Shown here one piece after another: positions 19,020-27,743 of a stretch of DNA of 64,000 bases; positions within the stretch are counted from its first letter, which is position 1, and every line of letters starts with the position of its first letter. Under the pieces are notes generated by a model. That model did not search any database. It saw only the letters and a program-made list of their open reading frames with translations, and was not told where the DNA came from. The position numbers and the translations under genes are program-made. Source of the stretch: an uncultured Jannaschia sp. Its GTDB lineage: Bacteria; Pseudomonadota; Alphaproteobacteria; Rhodobacterales; Rhodobacteraceae. The stretch lies in the NCBI RefSeq assembly GCF_947494025.1, contig NZ_CANLTQ010000009.1, positions 1 to 64,000 of the forward strand, given 5' to 3'.

Positions 19020-20521
19020 GCCAGAGCACCGTAGAACTCGCTGCGAACGAAGGCACGGACCGCTTCCAGTCCTTCGGCCAGCGCCGGCCCCGATGCGCCG
19101 AGCGCGATCCCGGTCACGCGGCCACGCTGCCCGTTGGCTGACAGCGTCTCGGGCGTATCGTGGGCAGGGGTCAGGATCAGACCGTTGCGCAGAGACTCTA
19201 AGGTCGCCAGCACCTGTAACTGATCGAGCAGCGCCGCAGCCTCTGCAACACCGTTGGTCAAATCAATTCGATTCATAGCGTGCGGCGTCCAGATTGGCAC
19301 CCGTTGTGGAACCTCGTTCCGGGCCGGGTCGGTGATCCGCATGGCGACATGTGCCCGCGCCGCCGTCAGTAGCGCGCCGGGTCCTTCCGGTCGGGCTTGG
19401 ATCTCAACGATCCTCCCGGTTTGCCTTAGCCAGAACACGGCGATGGGGCGATCCTGATTGAACCATCGGCCCGTGACGGCCTCGGCGCGCCAGTCGATCG
19501 GGGACTGCGCGACCAGCTGCGCTTCGTCCAACTCGTCGACGGCCAGCGTGACGGCGAGCACGGCAAAGTCGGTCCAGGTCTGGGCCTGCCACGCCCATAG
19601 ATCGTCGATGATCCGTTCGCGTTGAAGCAAGAGCACCCAACAATCGTGAACGCGTCGATAGCCCGGATCCTGCGACAGCACGTAGTTCGGCGTCACCCCC
19701 GGTTCGGCCACCGAGATTCCCATCTCGGCCAGCGTGTCCGCCAGTGCACGGCACGTCTTCCGGAAAGCCTCGACCAGCGCATAGCGCGCGCTTTGGGTGG
19801 CGTGCGGGTGCTCGCGCATCCATTCACGGGCGACGTCGGCGGCTAGGCGGGCATAGGCATGCAGCACGCGATTTTCCAGCGTGTCAAAGTTCTCCTTGCG
19901 CACCGTCGCCAAGATGCGTTGCCCGGCCCCGGCCCGCTCGGCGACGGTGCGTCCCGGCTGGCGGCTCAGCCATACCATCGAGGCGCGATCCATCTCACGC
20001 ACGCGGTCCAGCGGTGTCAGCTCGCGGTGGCGCCGAAGCACGCGACGGATGCGCGCTTGCAGCTCCTTCAGGACGGGCCGGATCTCACGCGCTTGCCGCA
20101 CGATCTCGGCCATGCGCGGATCGGCCTCGTTCTCGGCCCGCTTCCAGGCGGCACGCAGGCGGGGCCAGACATCGGCCGGATCGTCCAGCGCCCCTTCCAG
20201 CTCCTGGATGCGGGCTAGTACCTCGTTCATGCGACGCAGGGCATCCGCGCCGCGGATCTCCGCATCGTCCTTCGGCTCCTGTCCCTTGCGGGGCCGTACC
20301 GGAAAGCCGACCCGGTCCGGCTGCACATCGCTCTCGCGCTTGGGATACGGAAAGAGCGCAAGGGATCTTTTCTCCCCCCGCACTGATCCCTCCATCAGAA
20401 GGACGTGCTTCGCCGTCGCGTCCGCCGACTTGTCGTAGGTTCCGACCAGGCAGTCGTTCGGCTCGAACGGGCGATCTTCAGGAATGGACCGCGCCGACCA
20501 GGGCCGGGACAATCGCCGCAT
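19016..20521 (-). CDS. DUF2357 (McrC-like) protein
   Basis: The 501-residue protein has the DUF2357 signature region with NFDTLENRVLHAYARLAADV, as found in McrC-related partners of McrB-like ATPases. The N-terminal part is beta-rich and charged, the centre is helical. Active relatives carry a C-terminal PD-(D/E)XK nuclease. Here the matching segment reads IAVFWLRQTGRIVEIQARPE, where I cannot find a convincing D...ExK triad, so the nuclease may be degenerate. It follows the McrB-like gene with a one-base overlap and precedes the Hsp70-like gene with a 4-base overlap. McrB-McrC pairing supports the call. Confidence 0.65.
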   Translation of the reverse strand: MRRLSRPWSARSIPEDRPFEPNDCLVGTYDKSADATAKHVLLMEGSVRGEKRSLALFPYPKRESDVQPDRVGFPVRPRKGQEPKDDAEIRGADALRRMNEVLARIQELEGALDDPADVWPRLRAAWKRAENEADPRMAEIVRQAREIRPVLKELQARIRRVLRRHRELTPLDRVREMDRASMVWLSRQPGRTVAERAGAGQRILATVRKENFDTLENRVLHAYARLAADVAREWMREHPHATQSARYALVEAFRKTCRALADTLAEMGISVAEPGVTPNYVLSQDPGYRRVHDCWVLLLQRERIIDDLWAWQAQTWTDFAVLAVTLAVDELDEAQLVAQSPIDWRAEAVTGRWFNQDRPIAVFWLRQTGRIVEIQARPEGPGALLTAARAHVAMRITDPARNEVPQRVPIWTPHAMNRIDLTNGVAEAAALLDQLQVLATLESLRNGLILTPAHDTPETLSANGQRGRVTGIALGASGPALAEGLEAVRAFVRSEFYGALA

Positions 20522-22557
20522 CAGCGCATCACCCCGCTCCAGACGAACTGGCCGATTTCTTCCGAAGCCTGCACCGAGTCCCCTATCGCCTGCCCCAGCG
20601 CATCGTCACCCAGCTCGGTCTCGACGAAACCGCGCAGCCGGTCGAACTGCGGCCCAGCCGTTTCCACATCGACACCGCGCAGCTTCGGAAGAAGGCGCAT
20701 CTCGACCTGGTCGGCCAGCGCGTCGGTAATCGGTCGGGCTCCTTCAGCCTGCGGGTAATTGGCGACATAGGCCATGATCGCCCGACCCAGACGATGACCG
20801 ATCGGGCGCTTCATTTCGCGCATGATCTCGACCATTGTTCCCACGCCGTCCCGAACGCGCGCCTCGCGTTCGACGCCCGAAACAGGCCGCACCCATCCCT
20901 GCCACTGGGCGCGGGACAGAGCCTGCAGGGGTGGAACGCTCCCCGCCGGATGCGACGTCTGGATCGCGCGGGGCGCGGCGAAGCGCAGGACGTTCGCGCG
21001 ATCGACTACCTTATCGGAGAGCGACTGCGTGCTCTCATCCTCGTTCATCGTGCCGGCGAAGAGCAGGTTGTAGCCGGGAAAGATCCGCGGCGGATTCACG
21101 AGCTTCGGGATCTCCAGCTCGATCTCGGCGTCTTTGCGCTCGTTTTCGTCGCCGACCGCGCCGGGGGCCGGCCGGCTCTCAAGACGGCTCAGGAAGTCCG
21201 AGAAATAGTATTCCACCCGCGCTAGGTTCATCTCGTCAAGCAGGATCATCATCATGCGATCCCGCACCGCGTACTCGTTGTTCTGCTCGTCCAGCGCCCA
21301 GAGCGCGCGAGCCATGTCGGTGGGGCGGAACTTGCCTTCGATGTAATTGTAGAAGCCCATCAGATCCTGCGGGCTGTCCCATCTCGGCTGCACCGGCACC
21401 TGCAAGAAGCCGATCCCCATACCGGCAGCGTATTGCCGGGGAAGCTGGCTCTTCCCGGTGCCAGAGATCCCTGCGAGCACCGCCATCTGCGTGCTCTCGT
21501 TCACCTTCATCGCGGTGTGGAAGGCGCGCAGCGTGCGCACCGGATAGTGCAGGCCTTTTGCCGCCAGCCGTTGTTCGACGCGGTGGAGCGCATCGGTTTC
21601 GGGAATGCGGTCGGACTCGGGCCAATCGATCATCTGACGAATGACGGGGGGCTTCTCGCGCAACTCCCGCAGCTTGTCGTCCCGGTCGTCGGCGTCCCCA
21701 GTGAGTGAGTCCATGCCCCTCGTATCCGCTTCGGCCTTTTCAATTTCGCCACGCAGATAGGCCAGTCGGGCCTCCAACGTGCTTCGCGTCTCTCCGATCG
21801 CTTCCAGTTCCCCCTGTCTGCGTTTTAGGTCGATGTTCTCGGCGGCGGTCAGGGCTTCGACGCGGGCATGTTCGGTCAGCGCATCGGCCAGCGCACTACG
21901 TTCGGCGATCCGGCGCGCGTCAATGTCGGCCAGATCGTCCGCCCGCGATGCGATTCGCCCATCCAGCCGGGCGGCGTCGGATTCGAGCATGCGTCCGCGG
22001 TCTTCCAGATTGGCCACGCGCGCCTCGGCCTCTTCCAGCCGCCGCAGCTGATCGCGCATTCCTTCGACCTTCTGCGCGATCGACTCGTGCTCGCCTTTCA
22101 GCGTGTCGATACGACCGACCAAATCTTCGGCCTTCTCCAGCCGGGCCTTAATATCGAGATATTCGTTGCGCAGCGGTACGATCTCGGCGTCGAGGGCCAG
22201 CTTTTCGGTTGCCGCATCCTCGATCTCCTCGCGCAGGGCCTGAACCTCCTGGCGTTTGTTCTCCAGGGTGTTCCACTCGGCAAGAAGATCATGCCGTTGT
22301 TTTCGCAGCGCATCGACCTCGGCACCTATGTCGGCGACGACCGCCATCGCCTCGCGCCGTTTTGCCAGTTCCTCCTCTAGATCATCCATCAAGCGGCGCT
22401 TCTCATCAAGTCGAGCGTCGTAGACGGACAGTTCCTCAATGGGACCGGCAGCGGCGTTCGCGCGGTCGTGGCGGATCGCCAGCGCTGTTTGAACGACGGC
22501 CAGAAGCGCCAGGACGCCGACAGCGGCGAAGACCAGAAGGGTGTTGTCGGTGATCAT
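20521..22557 (-). CDS. Membrane-anchored coiled-coil McrB-like AAA+ ATPase
   Basis: The 678-residue protein starts with one membrane helix (residues ~7-28), then a long coiled coil (~40-285) and a McrB-type AAA+ domain (~310-678). The motifs are Walker A GISGTGKS (363-370), Walker B MILLDEMN (437-444), the sensor-like GTMNEDEST (502-510) and DKVVDRA. The MNxxD-type sensor is typical of McrB-like GTPases/ATPases. It would form a ring that drives the McrC-like partner encoded just downstream. Joining it to a membrane anchor and coiled coil is unlike classical McrB. Its start overlaps the stop of the coiled-coil gene upstream (ATGA), indicating coupled translation. Confidence 0.85.
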   Translation of the reverse strand: MITDNTLLVFAAVGVLALLAVVQTALAIRHDRANAAAGPIEELSVYDARLDEKRRLMDDLEEELAKRREAMAVVADIGAEVDALRKQRHDLLAEWNTLENKRQEVQALREEIEDAATEKLALDAEIVPLRNEYLDIKARLEKAEDLVGRIDTLKGEHESIAQKVEGMRDQLRRLEEAEARVANLEDRGRMLESDAARLDGRIASRADDLADIDARRIAERSALADALTEHARVEALTAAENIDLKRRQGELEAIGETRSTLEARLAYLRGEIEKAEADTRGMDSLTGDADDRDDKLRELREKPPVIRQMIDWPESDRIPETDALHRVEQRLAAKGLHYPVRTLRAFHTAMKVNESTQMAVLAGISGTGKSQLPRQYAAGMGIGFLQVPVQPRWDSPQDLMGFYNYIEGKFRPTDMARALWALDEQNNEYAVRDRMMMILLDEMNLARVEYYFSDFLSRLESRPAPGAVGDENERKDAEIELEIPKLVNPPRIFPGYNLLFAGTMNEDESTQSLSDKVVDRANVLRFAAPRAIQTSHPAGSVPPLQALSRAQWQGWVRPVSGVEREARVRDGVGTMVEIMREMKRPIGHRLGRAIMAYVANYPQAEGARPITDALADQVEMRLLPKLRGVDVETAGPQFDRLRGFVETELGDDALGQAIGDSVQASEEIGQFVWSGVMR

Positions 22558-24401
22558 TCCACGGCCTCCAGTGCGGACGCTTCTTCCATGGTCTGCTCAG
22601 TCAAAGCGTCGTCTTCGGTTCCGGGCACGGACACTGGCTCGGTCGCGGATTGCTGTGTTACCGCATCCGCTATCAGCTCACGCTGCGCGGAAAGCTCGGA
22701 AGCGGCCTCGGCCAGTTCGCGTTCGCGTTCGGTCAGCGTCGCCTCGGCCTCGGCAATCCGCTGGACGAGTTCGGCACGGTCCTGCTCTGCCGCGTCGCGA
22801 TCGGTCTGCGCCGCCGTCACCGCGCTTTCCAAAGAGGCCAACACTTCTTGTGCTGCCGCTGCTGCCGATTCCGCGCCTCCGACGGTCTCGACGAGTTCGG
22901 CACGCCGCGCGTCGAGTTGCCCGATCTGTTCGCGTAGGGCAGAGGCCTGCCCGGTCAGCGCCGTCAGATCCTCTTGCGCGCCATTCCTTTCGCTCAGCGC
23001 CCCGGCGGTTTCACTCTTTAGCGCCGCCACGGTCTCGCGCGCTGCCATCGCCGCCGCTTCGGCGCCGTCGACTAGCTCGGCAAGTTCGGCCCGCCGAGTG
23101 CCCAGCTGACCGATCTGTTCGCGCAGGGCAGCCGCGCGCCCGGCAAGCGCCGCGACGTCTTCCCGCGCGCTGTCGAGTTCCCCCTGCGCCTCGACTGCCT
23201 CGGCCCGGGCTGTGTCGGCCTGCGCGCGCAGTTCCGGTAGGGCGTTTTCCAATGCAGTCTGCCGCGCCTGCAGGTTCTCGGCCTGCGCCGTCATCCGTTC
23301 GACCTCGCTGCGGAGGGCGATCACGTTGGCGATCCCGATCTCGGCGCCTTCGATCTGCGCGCGCAAGGAGGCGAGACGCGTCGTGAGTCCGGCCTGTTCC
23401 TCGCGGGCCATTTCTAGCTCGGTTTTGCGTTCAGCAAGCTGCGCCTGAACCGTCGCCAGCCTGTCCTGCGCTGCGGTTTCGCGCGCGGTGGCATCCGCTG
23501 CGGCAGCCCTGCCGGCCGCGATTTCGACCTGCATCATGCTGCGGCGTTCTTCCAGTTCGGCGAGTTCGGTTTGCAGCCCTGCTACGGTGGTTTTCATTGT
23601 GCCGGCACGCTCAGTCTCCGCGGCGAGGGCCTTTCGCACAGTTTCCAGCTCCTGCGTCGTCTGACCCAGACTGTTGCGCGCCGCGGTCAGGTCGGTGCGC
23701 TGGCTTTCCAGCGACCCCTCCAGCCGGTCCTCCTCGGCCCGCAAGTTCTCGACCTGTCGCGCGCGTGCTTCCAGATCGCGCGTCTGCGGACCCAGATCGG
23801 CGACTTGCGTGCGAAGCGCGTCACGCGTTTCGGTCAGCTGCCGATTGCTGTTTGTGATCTGTTCGTTCTGCGCAATGGTCTCTGCATTTTCCTCGGTCAG
23901 GGTCACGATATCCGTTTCGAGCGACGCGATTTGGGTCTCTAGATCGCGTCGGCGGGAGGCCATCTCGGTCATCTCTTTCGACGCGGCACGGGCTTCGGCA
24001 ATCATCGCGAGGGCCTCATTTCGATCCGCGTCTAGGTCTTGCAGCTCTTCCCGTGCGGCCTCGACTCGGGCCAGCGCGTCCGTTTCCCGCTGTTGCGCAC
24101 TGTCGCGGGCCAGCTCGCGCTCACGCAGCTTCGCGGCAAGATCGGCCTCGGCATTGCGGAGTTGGGCGATCTGGGAGCGCGTCGCGACAGCCGCGTCGCG
24201 TGCCGCGTCCCGCTCCGACAACGCCGTAGCCAGCTGCGACTGCAAATGCGGCAGGTCGCTTCGAATGCGGCCGTAATCCCGATCTAGCGAATTGATCTGA
24301 AAAACGAGGTAGCCTGACACCGCCAACGCGAGAAGCGCCAGCCCCAGTGCCAGATAGGTGTTCCGGCTCGACCTACGCGAGGTCCCGTTCGACGACATCA
24401 A
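22554..24401 (-). CDS. Membrane-anchored coiled-coil protein
   Basis: The 615-residue protein has one N-terminal membrane helix (YLALGLALLALAVSGYLVF, residues ~16-34) and then an almost unbroken coiled coil to about residue 580. Near the C-terminus two ~65-residue units repeat, each starting ALREQIGQL followed by RRAEL. There is no enzymatic motif. Its layout mirrors the N-terminal half of the McrB-like protein encoded next, so the two could pair as a membrane-bound coiled-coil complex. Its start lies 29 bases inside the 3' end of the helicase gene. The product is probably structural or a sensor of envelope or DNA-entry stress; that is inference. Confidence 0.7.
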   Translation of the reverse strand: MMSSNGTSRRSSRNTYLALGLALLALAVSGYLVFQINSLDRDYGRIRSDLPHLQSQLATALSERDAARDAAVATRSQIAQLRNAEADLAAKLRERELARDSAQQRETDALARVEAAREELQDLDADRNEALAMIAEARAASKEMTEMASRRRDLETQIASLETDIVTLTEENAETIAQNEQITNSNRQLTETRDALRTQVADLGPQTRDLEARARQVENLRAEEDRLEGSLESQRTDLTAARNSLGQTTQELETVRKALAAETERAGTMKTTVAGLQTELAELEERRSMMQVEIAAGRAAAADATARETAAQDRLATVQAQLAERKTELEMAREEQAGLTTRLASLRAQIEGAEIGIANVIALRSEVERMTAQAENLQARQTALENALPELRAQADTARAEAVEAQGELDSAREDVAALAGRAAALREQIGQLGTRRAELAELVDGAEAAAMAARETVAALKSETAGALSERNGAQEDLTALTGQASALREQIGQLDARRAELVETVGGAESAAAAAQEVLASLESAVTAAQTDRDAAEQDRAELVQRIAEAEATLTERERELAEAASELSAQRELIADAVTQQSATEPVSVPGTEDDALTEQTMEEASALEAVE

Positions 24402-27400
24402 TGCATCCCTCCATGTCTTGTGCCAGTTCGTCGACCCAGAAGCGGCGCACCCGCCAGCCCGCAGACTTCAATTGATGGTCGCGCCATATGTCCGATGTCT
24501 TGCGCCGCCCGTCCTGAGTTTGGTGCCAGCGGCGTCCGTCCACCTCGAGATCGAGCTTCACGCCATCCTTTCCGAACAGCGCGAAGTCGAGCCTGCGGCC
24601 CGCAATCTCGTGCTGTGGATGAGGATCGAGCCCGCGCGCCTTCAGGGCGTGATAGACGCGCCGCTCCCAGTCGCTGTCGAACACGCCCTCGCCGCTGCGC
24701 ACCCGTGGTTCGGTCGCTCGCGCGGCGAGGCTCGCCAGCGCTTTCGACCGGCCCGACCGCGCGAATTCCAGATCGCCGAAGATCATCGCGACGGCCCGTG
24801 CGCGCGATATGGCGACATTCAGCCGCCGCGTGTTCTTCTGAAAGAAGGTCAGCCCCGATTGCGGACTACGCGGGCCGATGCAGGGCGAGAAGAGGATCAG
24901 GTCCCGCTCCTGCCCCTGGAAACCGTCCACGGTCCCGATCTTCAGTTCCGCCGCGACGCGCTTGTGCTGAGGGATCTTTGCAGCCGCCTGTTCCAATGCC
25001 ATCACCTGCGCACGGAACGGCGTGATGACACCGATGCTGCCCTCGTAGCCCTGCTCTTCAAGCAGCAGCTGCAGATGCGCGACAACGGCTGCGACCTCGG
25101 CCGGATTGACGTTGCTGTTCTGCGCGAGCGCCGGTGCAGGCACGTCCTGCCATGCCAGTCCGGGCTTTGCGTTCTTGGGAACGACTAGGCCGGCGGGGTC
25201 ATAGGACGTCTGAAGTTGACCGCTATAGAAGTAGTCGCTGATGTAATCGACGATGGGCCCGGCCGAGCGATACTGGTGGCGCAATGCGACCCGCGGGGCG
25301 TTCGGCACCCGCGCAGCGAAGTCGAAGAGCGACCGTTTGCTCTGTGCGAACCGCGCCATCTTTGTCAGCGGCAGGTCTTGCGCCTGCATCAGGTTGCGGT
25401 CCTGCGCCTGGCCCAATTGTGCGATGAAGGACAGCTGCTGGTCGTCGCCCACCACGACCGCGCGCTTGGCACGGGCGAAGAGCGGAATGGCCGTAGCGAT
25501 GTCGCACTGGCTGGCCTCATCGAAGATCACCAAGTCGAATAGCCCGTCCTCCAGCGGGATACGTTTCGGCGTTCCTAGGATCGATGCGAGCCAAAGCGGA
25601 CGGTGCGACAGGACGGCCGAGGCCAGATCGAATGGCAGGTGCCCTTTACCGTCGCTGAAGCTCCAGTCATCATGGATCTGGGCGATGCTACGGCGTCGAT
25701 CGTCGGTAAGGAAGGTGCGCCCTGCCATCGTCGCAGGAAGCAACGTCTTGACTAGCGTCTGCGCCTTTTCACCAAGCGCGATGGGATCGCCTGCATCTGG
25801 CAGCCCGTCCCGCTCCTGCCGCGCCTGCTTCAACCGTTTGCGCAGCTCGACCAAACTGGGCGCGGCGGGAGAGCCATTCTTGGAGGACAGGATGTCTTGG
25901 CGACGGAGCGTCAGAATGCGAAGGATGGCAGCAAGTGCCGCCCTCAGACGCGATTGCCGCTGCTCAGGTACCTCCACGATCTCTTCCGCGCGCCCGCGAG
26001 ACTCGCGGAACGCGATGCGCTCCAGCAAATCGCCAATCTCGCATTCCAGAACGGCGCGACGTCGCATTCCGTCAATCGCATTACCTCGGTCGCACGCCAA
26101 TACCGTCAAATCGGACAGCGCCAGATCGTCGATTTCACCGCGTCCGGGACCGTCCTGGGTAAGGAGCGCTTTCAACGTCTCGGCAAAACCGACATCCACG
26201 TCGTCGTCGGGCTTGAGCGTACGGATTGCAAACGGTGCATCGGGTGCGAGCGCGCTGAGCCGATCCTCGACCGCGTCCAGCGCCTGATGGTTCTTCGACG
26301 CGACGAGAACGCTGCCACCCGAGAGCAGCACGGAGGCAGCCAGGGAGACGATGGCTTGGCTTTTGCCCGTTCCGGGCGGCCCGGTCACGACCGACAGGCG
26401 CGCGTGGCAGGCGTTGCGGACGGCATCGGTTTGTTCTGCATTCAACGGGCCGACATTGATTGCCGGAACATCCGGCACGTCGCTTTGAGGATCCAACCCG
26501 AAGATCGGCGCCAGCGCGGTCCGCGCGACCCGCTCCGTTGGCCATTCCGCGATCGCGTCGAGATCGCGCGCGGCGCCTGCAGTAAAACTCGAATCCGTTG
26601 GCAGGAAAAGCGCGGCCGCGTCGAAAAGCCCGGTCGAGGATATGTCGAGCCGCGAAGCCAGGTCATGGCCGGTCAGACGACCCCGGATCTGGGAGGCAAC
26701 GGCATCCTTCAGCTTCGCCAAGAAGTCCGGAGCGCGCAGGCCGACCTCCCTTTCGGTGTCAAACAGAGCCTGCAGTGCCGAGCGGTTCCAGCCTGTCAGT
26801 CCTGCCGCGCTGCGCAACCAGTCGGGGTTCACCAGAACGTCGTCGGCATCGACATGCAGGACCAGATTGGTCTCGCGCCGCTCCCACGACGCCGATAGCA
26901 GCCCCACCGGTTGGAACGTGGGCATCCCCCGGCTGCGGGTGACGGCAAGCGGCCAGCCGATGGCCAGCGCGTTCTCGTTGCCCTCGCGCCGCACGATGGC
27001 CTCGCGGAAGGAAGCAGGCAGGGCATCGAGCGCGACAGTCAGCGTCAGCGTTTCGCCCTCCGCCGGCGCGACCGGTCCACGACCTGAAACCAGCGTCCAC
27101 TCTACTCCATGTTTGTCAGCAACCTGCGTCGTCGCCCCACGCGGATCGGCGCGCAGAGCCGACCGCCAATAGCGCAGCACAGCTCGGTGATCGAGGCGCC
27201 GACGGTCCTCGTCCTCTACGATATCGGGAATGGCATTCACTTGCCGGCAGCAGTGCTGGAAATGGGCCGGAGAGGCCACCAATTCTTCGGATTGCACGTC
27301 CTGCAACCGGTATTCGAACTGCAGCGGCGTCGTTGTTATTCTGCCCGGCAGACGCGTAACAGCCCGCCACTTACCATCGTGTGCTTTCTCGATCCGACCG

Positions 27401-27537
27401 TCTCGAAGAAGTTCGTTTAGTTCGGCGAGCGCAGCGAGCCGTTTGTCGTGCGAGAACCCGGCTCCGGTCAGAACAAGCAATTCCTCAGTTGTACGGCCGC
27501 GCGGAAAGCTTTCTATCGTCCGATACACCAGAGACAT
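24373..27537 (-). CDS. SF1 helicase with C-terminal Vsr/DUF559-like nuclease domain
   Basis: The 1,054-residue protein opens the operon. The N-terminus has a winged-helix-like segment (residues ~1-60). The superfamily 1 motor (Upf1/AAA_12 type) has Walker A GPPGTGKS (386-393), Walker B LVIFDEASQCD, motif III VVGDDQQL, and motifs V-VI in GTVDGFQGQERDLILFSP and RRLNVAISRARAVAMIFGDL. The last ~100 residues are a Vsr/DUF559-like endonuclease fold: SDWERRVYHALKARG, then RRLDFALFGKDG and LDLEVDGRRWH. Such fusions occur in many defence loci. It starts at an ATG at 27537 downstream of an AT-rich promoter region. Confidence 0.88.
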   Translation of the reverse strand: MSLVYRTIESFPRGRTTEELLVLTGAGFSHDKRLAALAELNELLRDGRIEKAHDGKWRAVTRLPGRITTTPLQFEYRLQDVQSEELVASPAHFQHCCRQVNAIPDIVEDEDRRRLDHRAVLRYWRSALRADPRGATTQVADKHGVEWTLVSGRGPVAPAEGETLTLTVALDALPASFREAIVRREGNENALAIGWPLAVTRSRGMPTFQPVGLLSASWERRETNLVLHVDADDVLVNPDWLRSAAGLTGWNRSALQALFDTEREVGLRAPDFLAKLKDAVASQIRGRLTGHDLASRLDISSTGLFDAAALFLPTDSSFTAGAARDLDAIAEWPTERVARTALAPIFGLDPQSDVPDVPAINVGPLNAEQTDAVRNACHARLSVVTGPPGTGKSQAIVSLAASVLLSGGSVLVASKNHQALDAVEDRLSALAPDAPFAIRTLKPDDDVDVGFAETLKALLTQDGPGRGEIDDLALSDLTVLACDRGNAIDGMRRRAVLECEIGDLLERIAFRESRGRAEEIVEVPEQRQSRLRAALAAILRILTLRRQDILSSKNGSPAAPSLVELRKRLKQARQERDGLPDAGDPIALGEKAQTLVKTLLPATMAGRTFLTDDRRRSIAQIHDDWSFSDGKGHLPFDLASAVLSHRPLWLASILGTPKRIPLEDGLFDLVIFDEASQCDIATAIPLFARAKRAVVVGDDQQLSFIAQLGQAQDRNLMQAQDLPLTKMARFAQSKRSLFDFAARVPNAPRVALRHQYRSAGPIVDYISDYFYSGQLQTSYDPAGLVVPKNAKPGLAWQDVPAPALAQNSNVNPAEVAAVVAHLQLLLEEQGYEGSIGVITPFRAQVMALEQAAAKIPQHKRVAAELKIGTVDGFQGQERDLILFSPCIGPRSPQSGLTFFQKNTRRLNVAISRARAVAMIFGDLEFARSGRSKALASLAARATEPRVRSGEGVFDSDWERRVYHALKARGLDPHPQHEIAGRRLDFALFGKDGVKLDLEVDGRRWHQTQDGRRKTSDIWRDHQLKSAGWRVRRFWVDELAQDMEGCIDVVERDLA

Positions 27538-27606
27538 CTAGTTCGTTAACTCCAGACCGGAGGACCGCTCCCTCCACTTGCATTTGCAAATCGCTTTTTT
27601 AACCCA

Positions 27607-27635
27607 ATTATATCTCAACACTATAGAGTTAAGAA
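27607..27635 (-). promoter_or_regulatory. Candidate sigma70 promoter of the five-gene operon
   Basis: On the minus strand a perfect TATAAT lies at 27,612-27,607, with TTCTTA 17 bases upstream at 27,635-27,630. It sits about 70 bases before the helicase start in a clearly AT-rich gap. The -35 match is weak; spacing and position support it. Confidence 0.4.
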
Positions 27636-27743
27636 CTCGTCAATCATAATCGGCTTTCGACCCGGAATGTTTGGACATCGAGCATGCGATGATCCATACA
27701 AACGATCCCTTATAGTATCACCGCTTCCGTTTCATGCTCAGGA

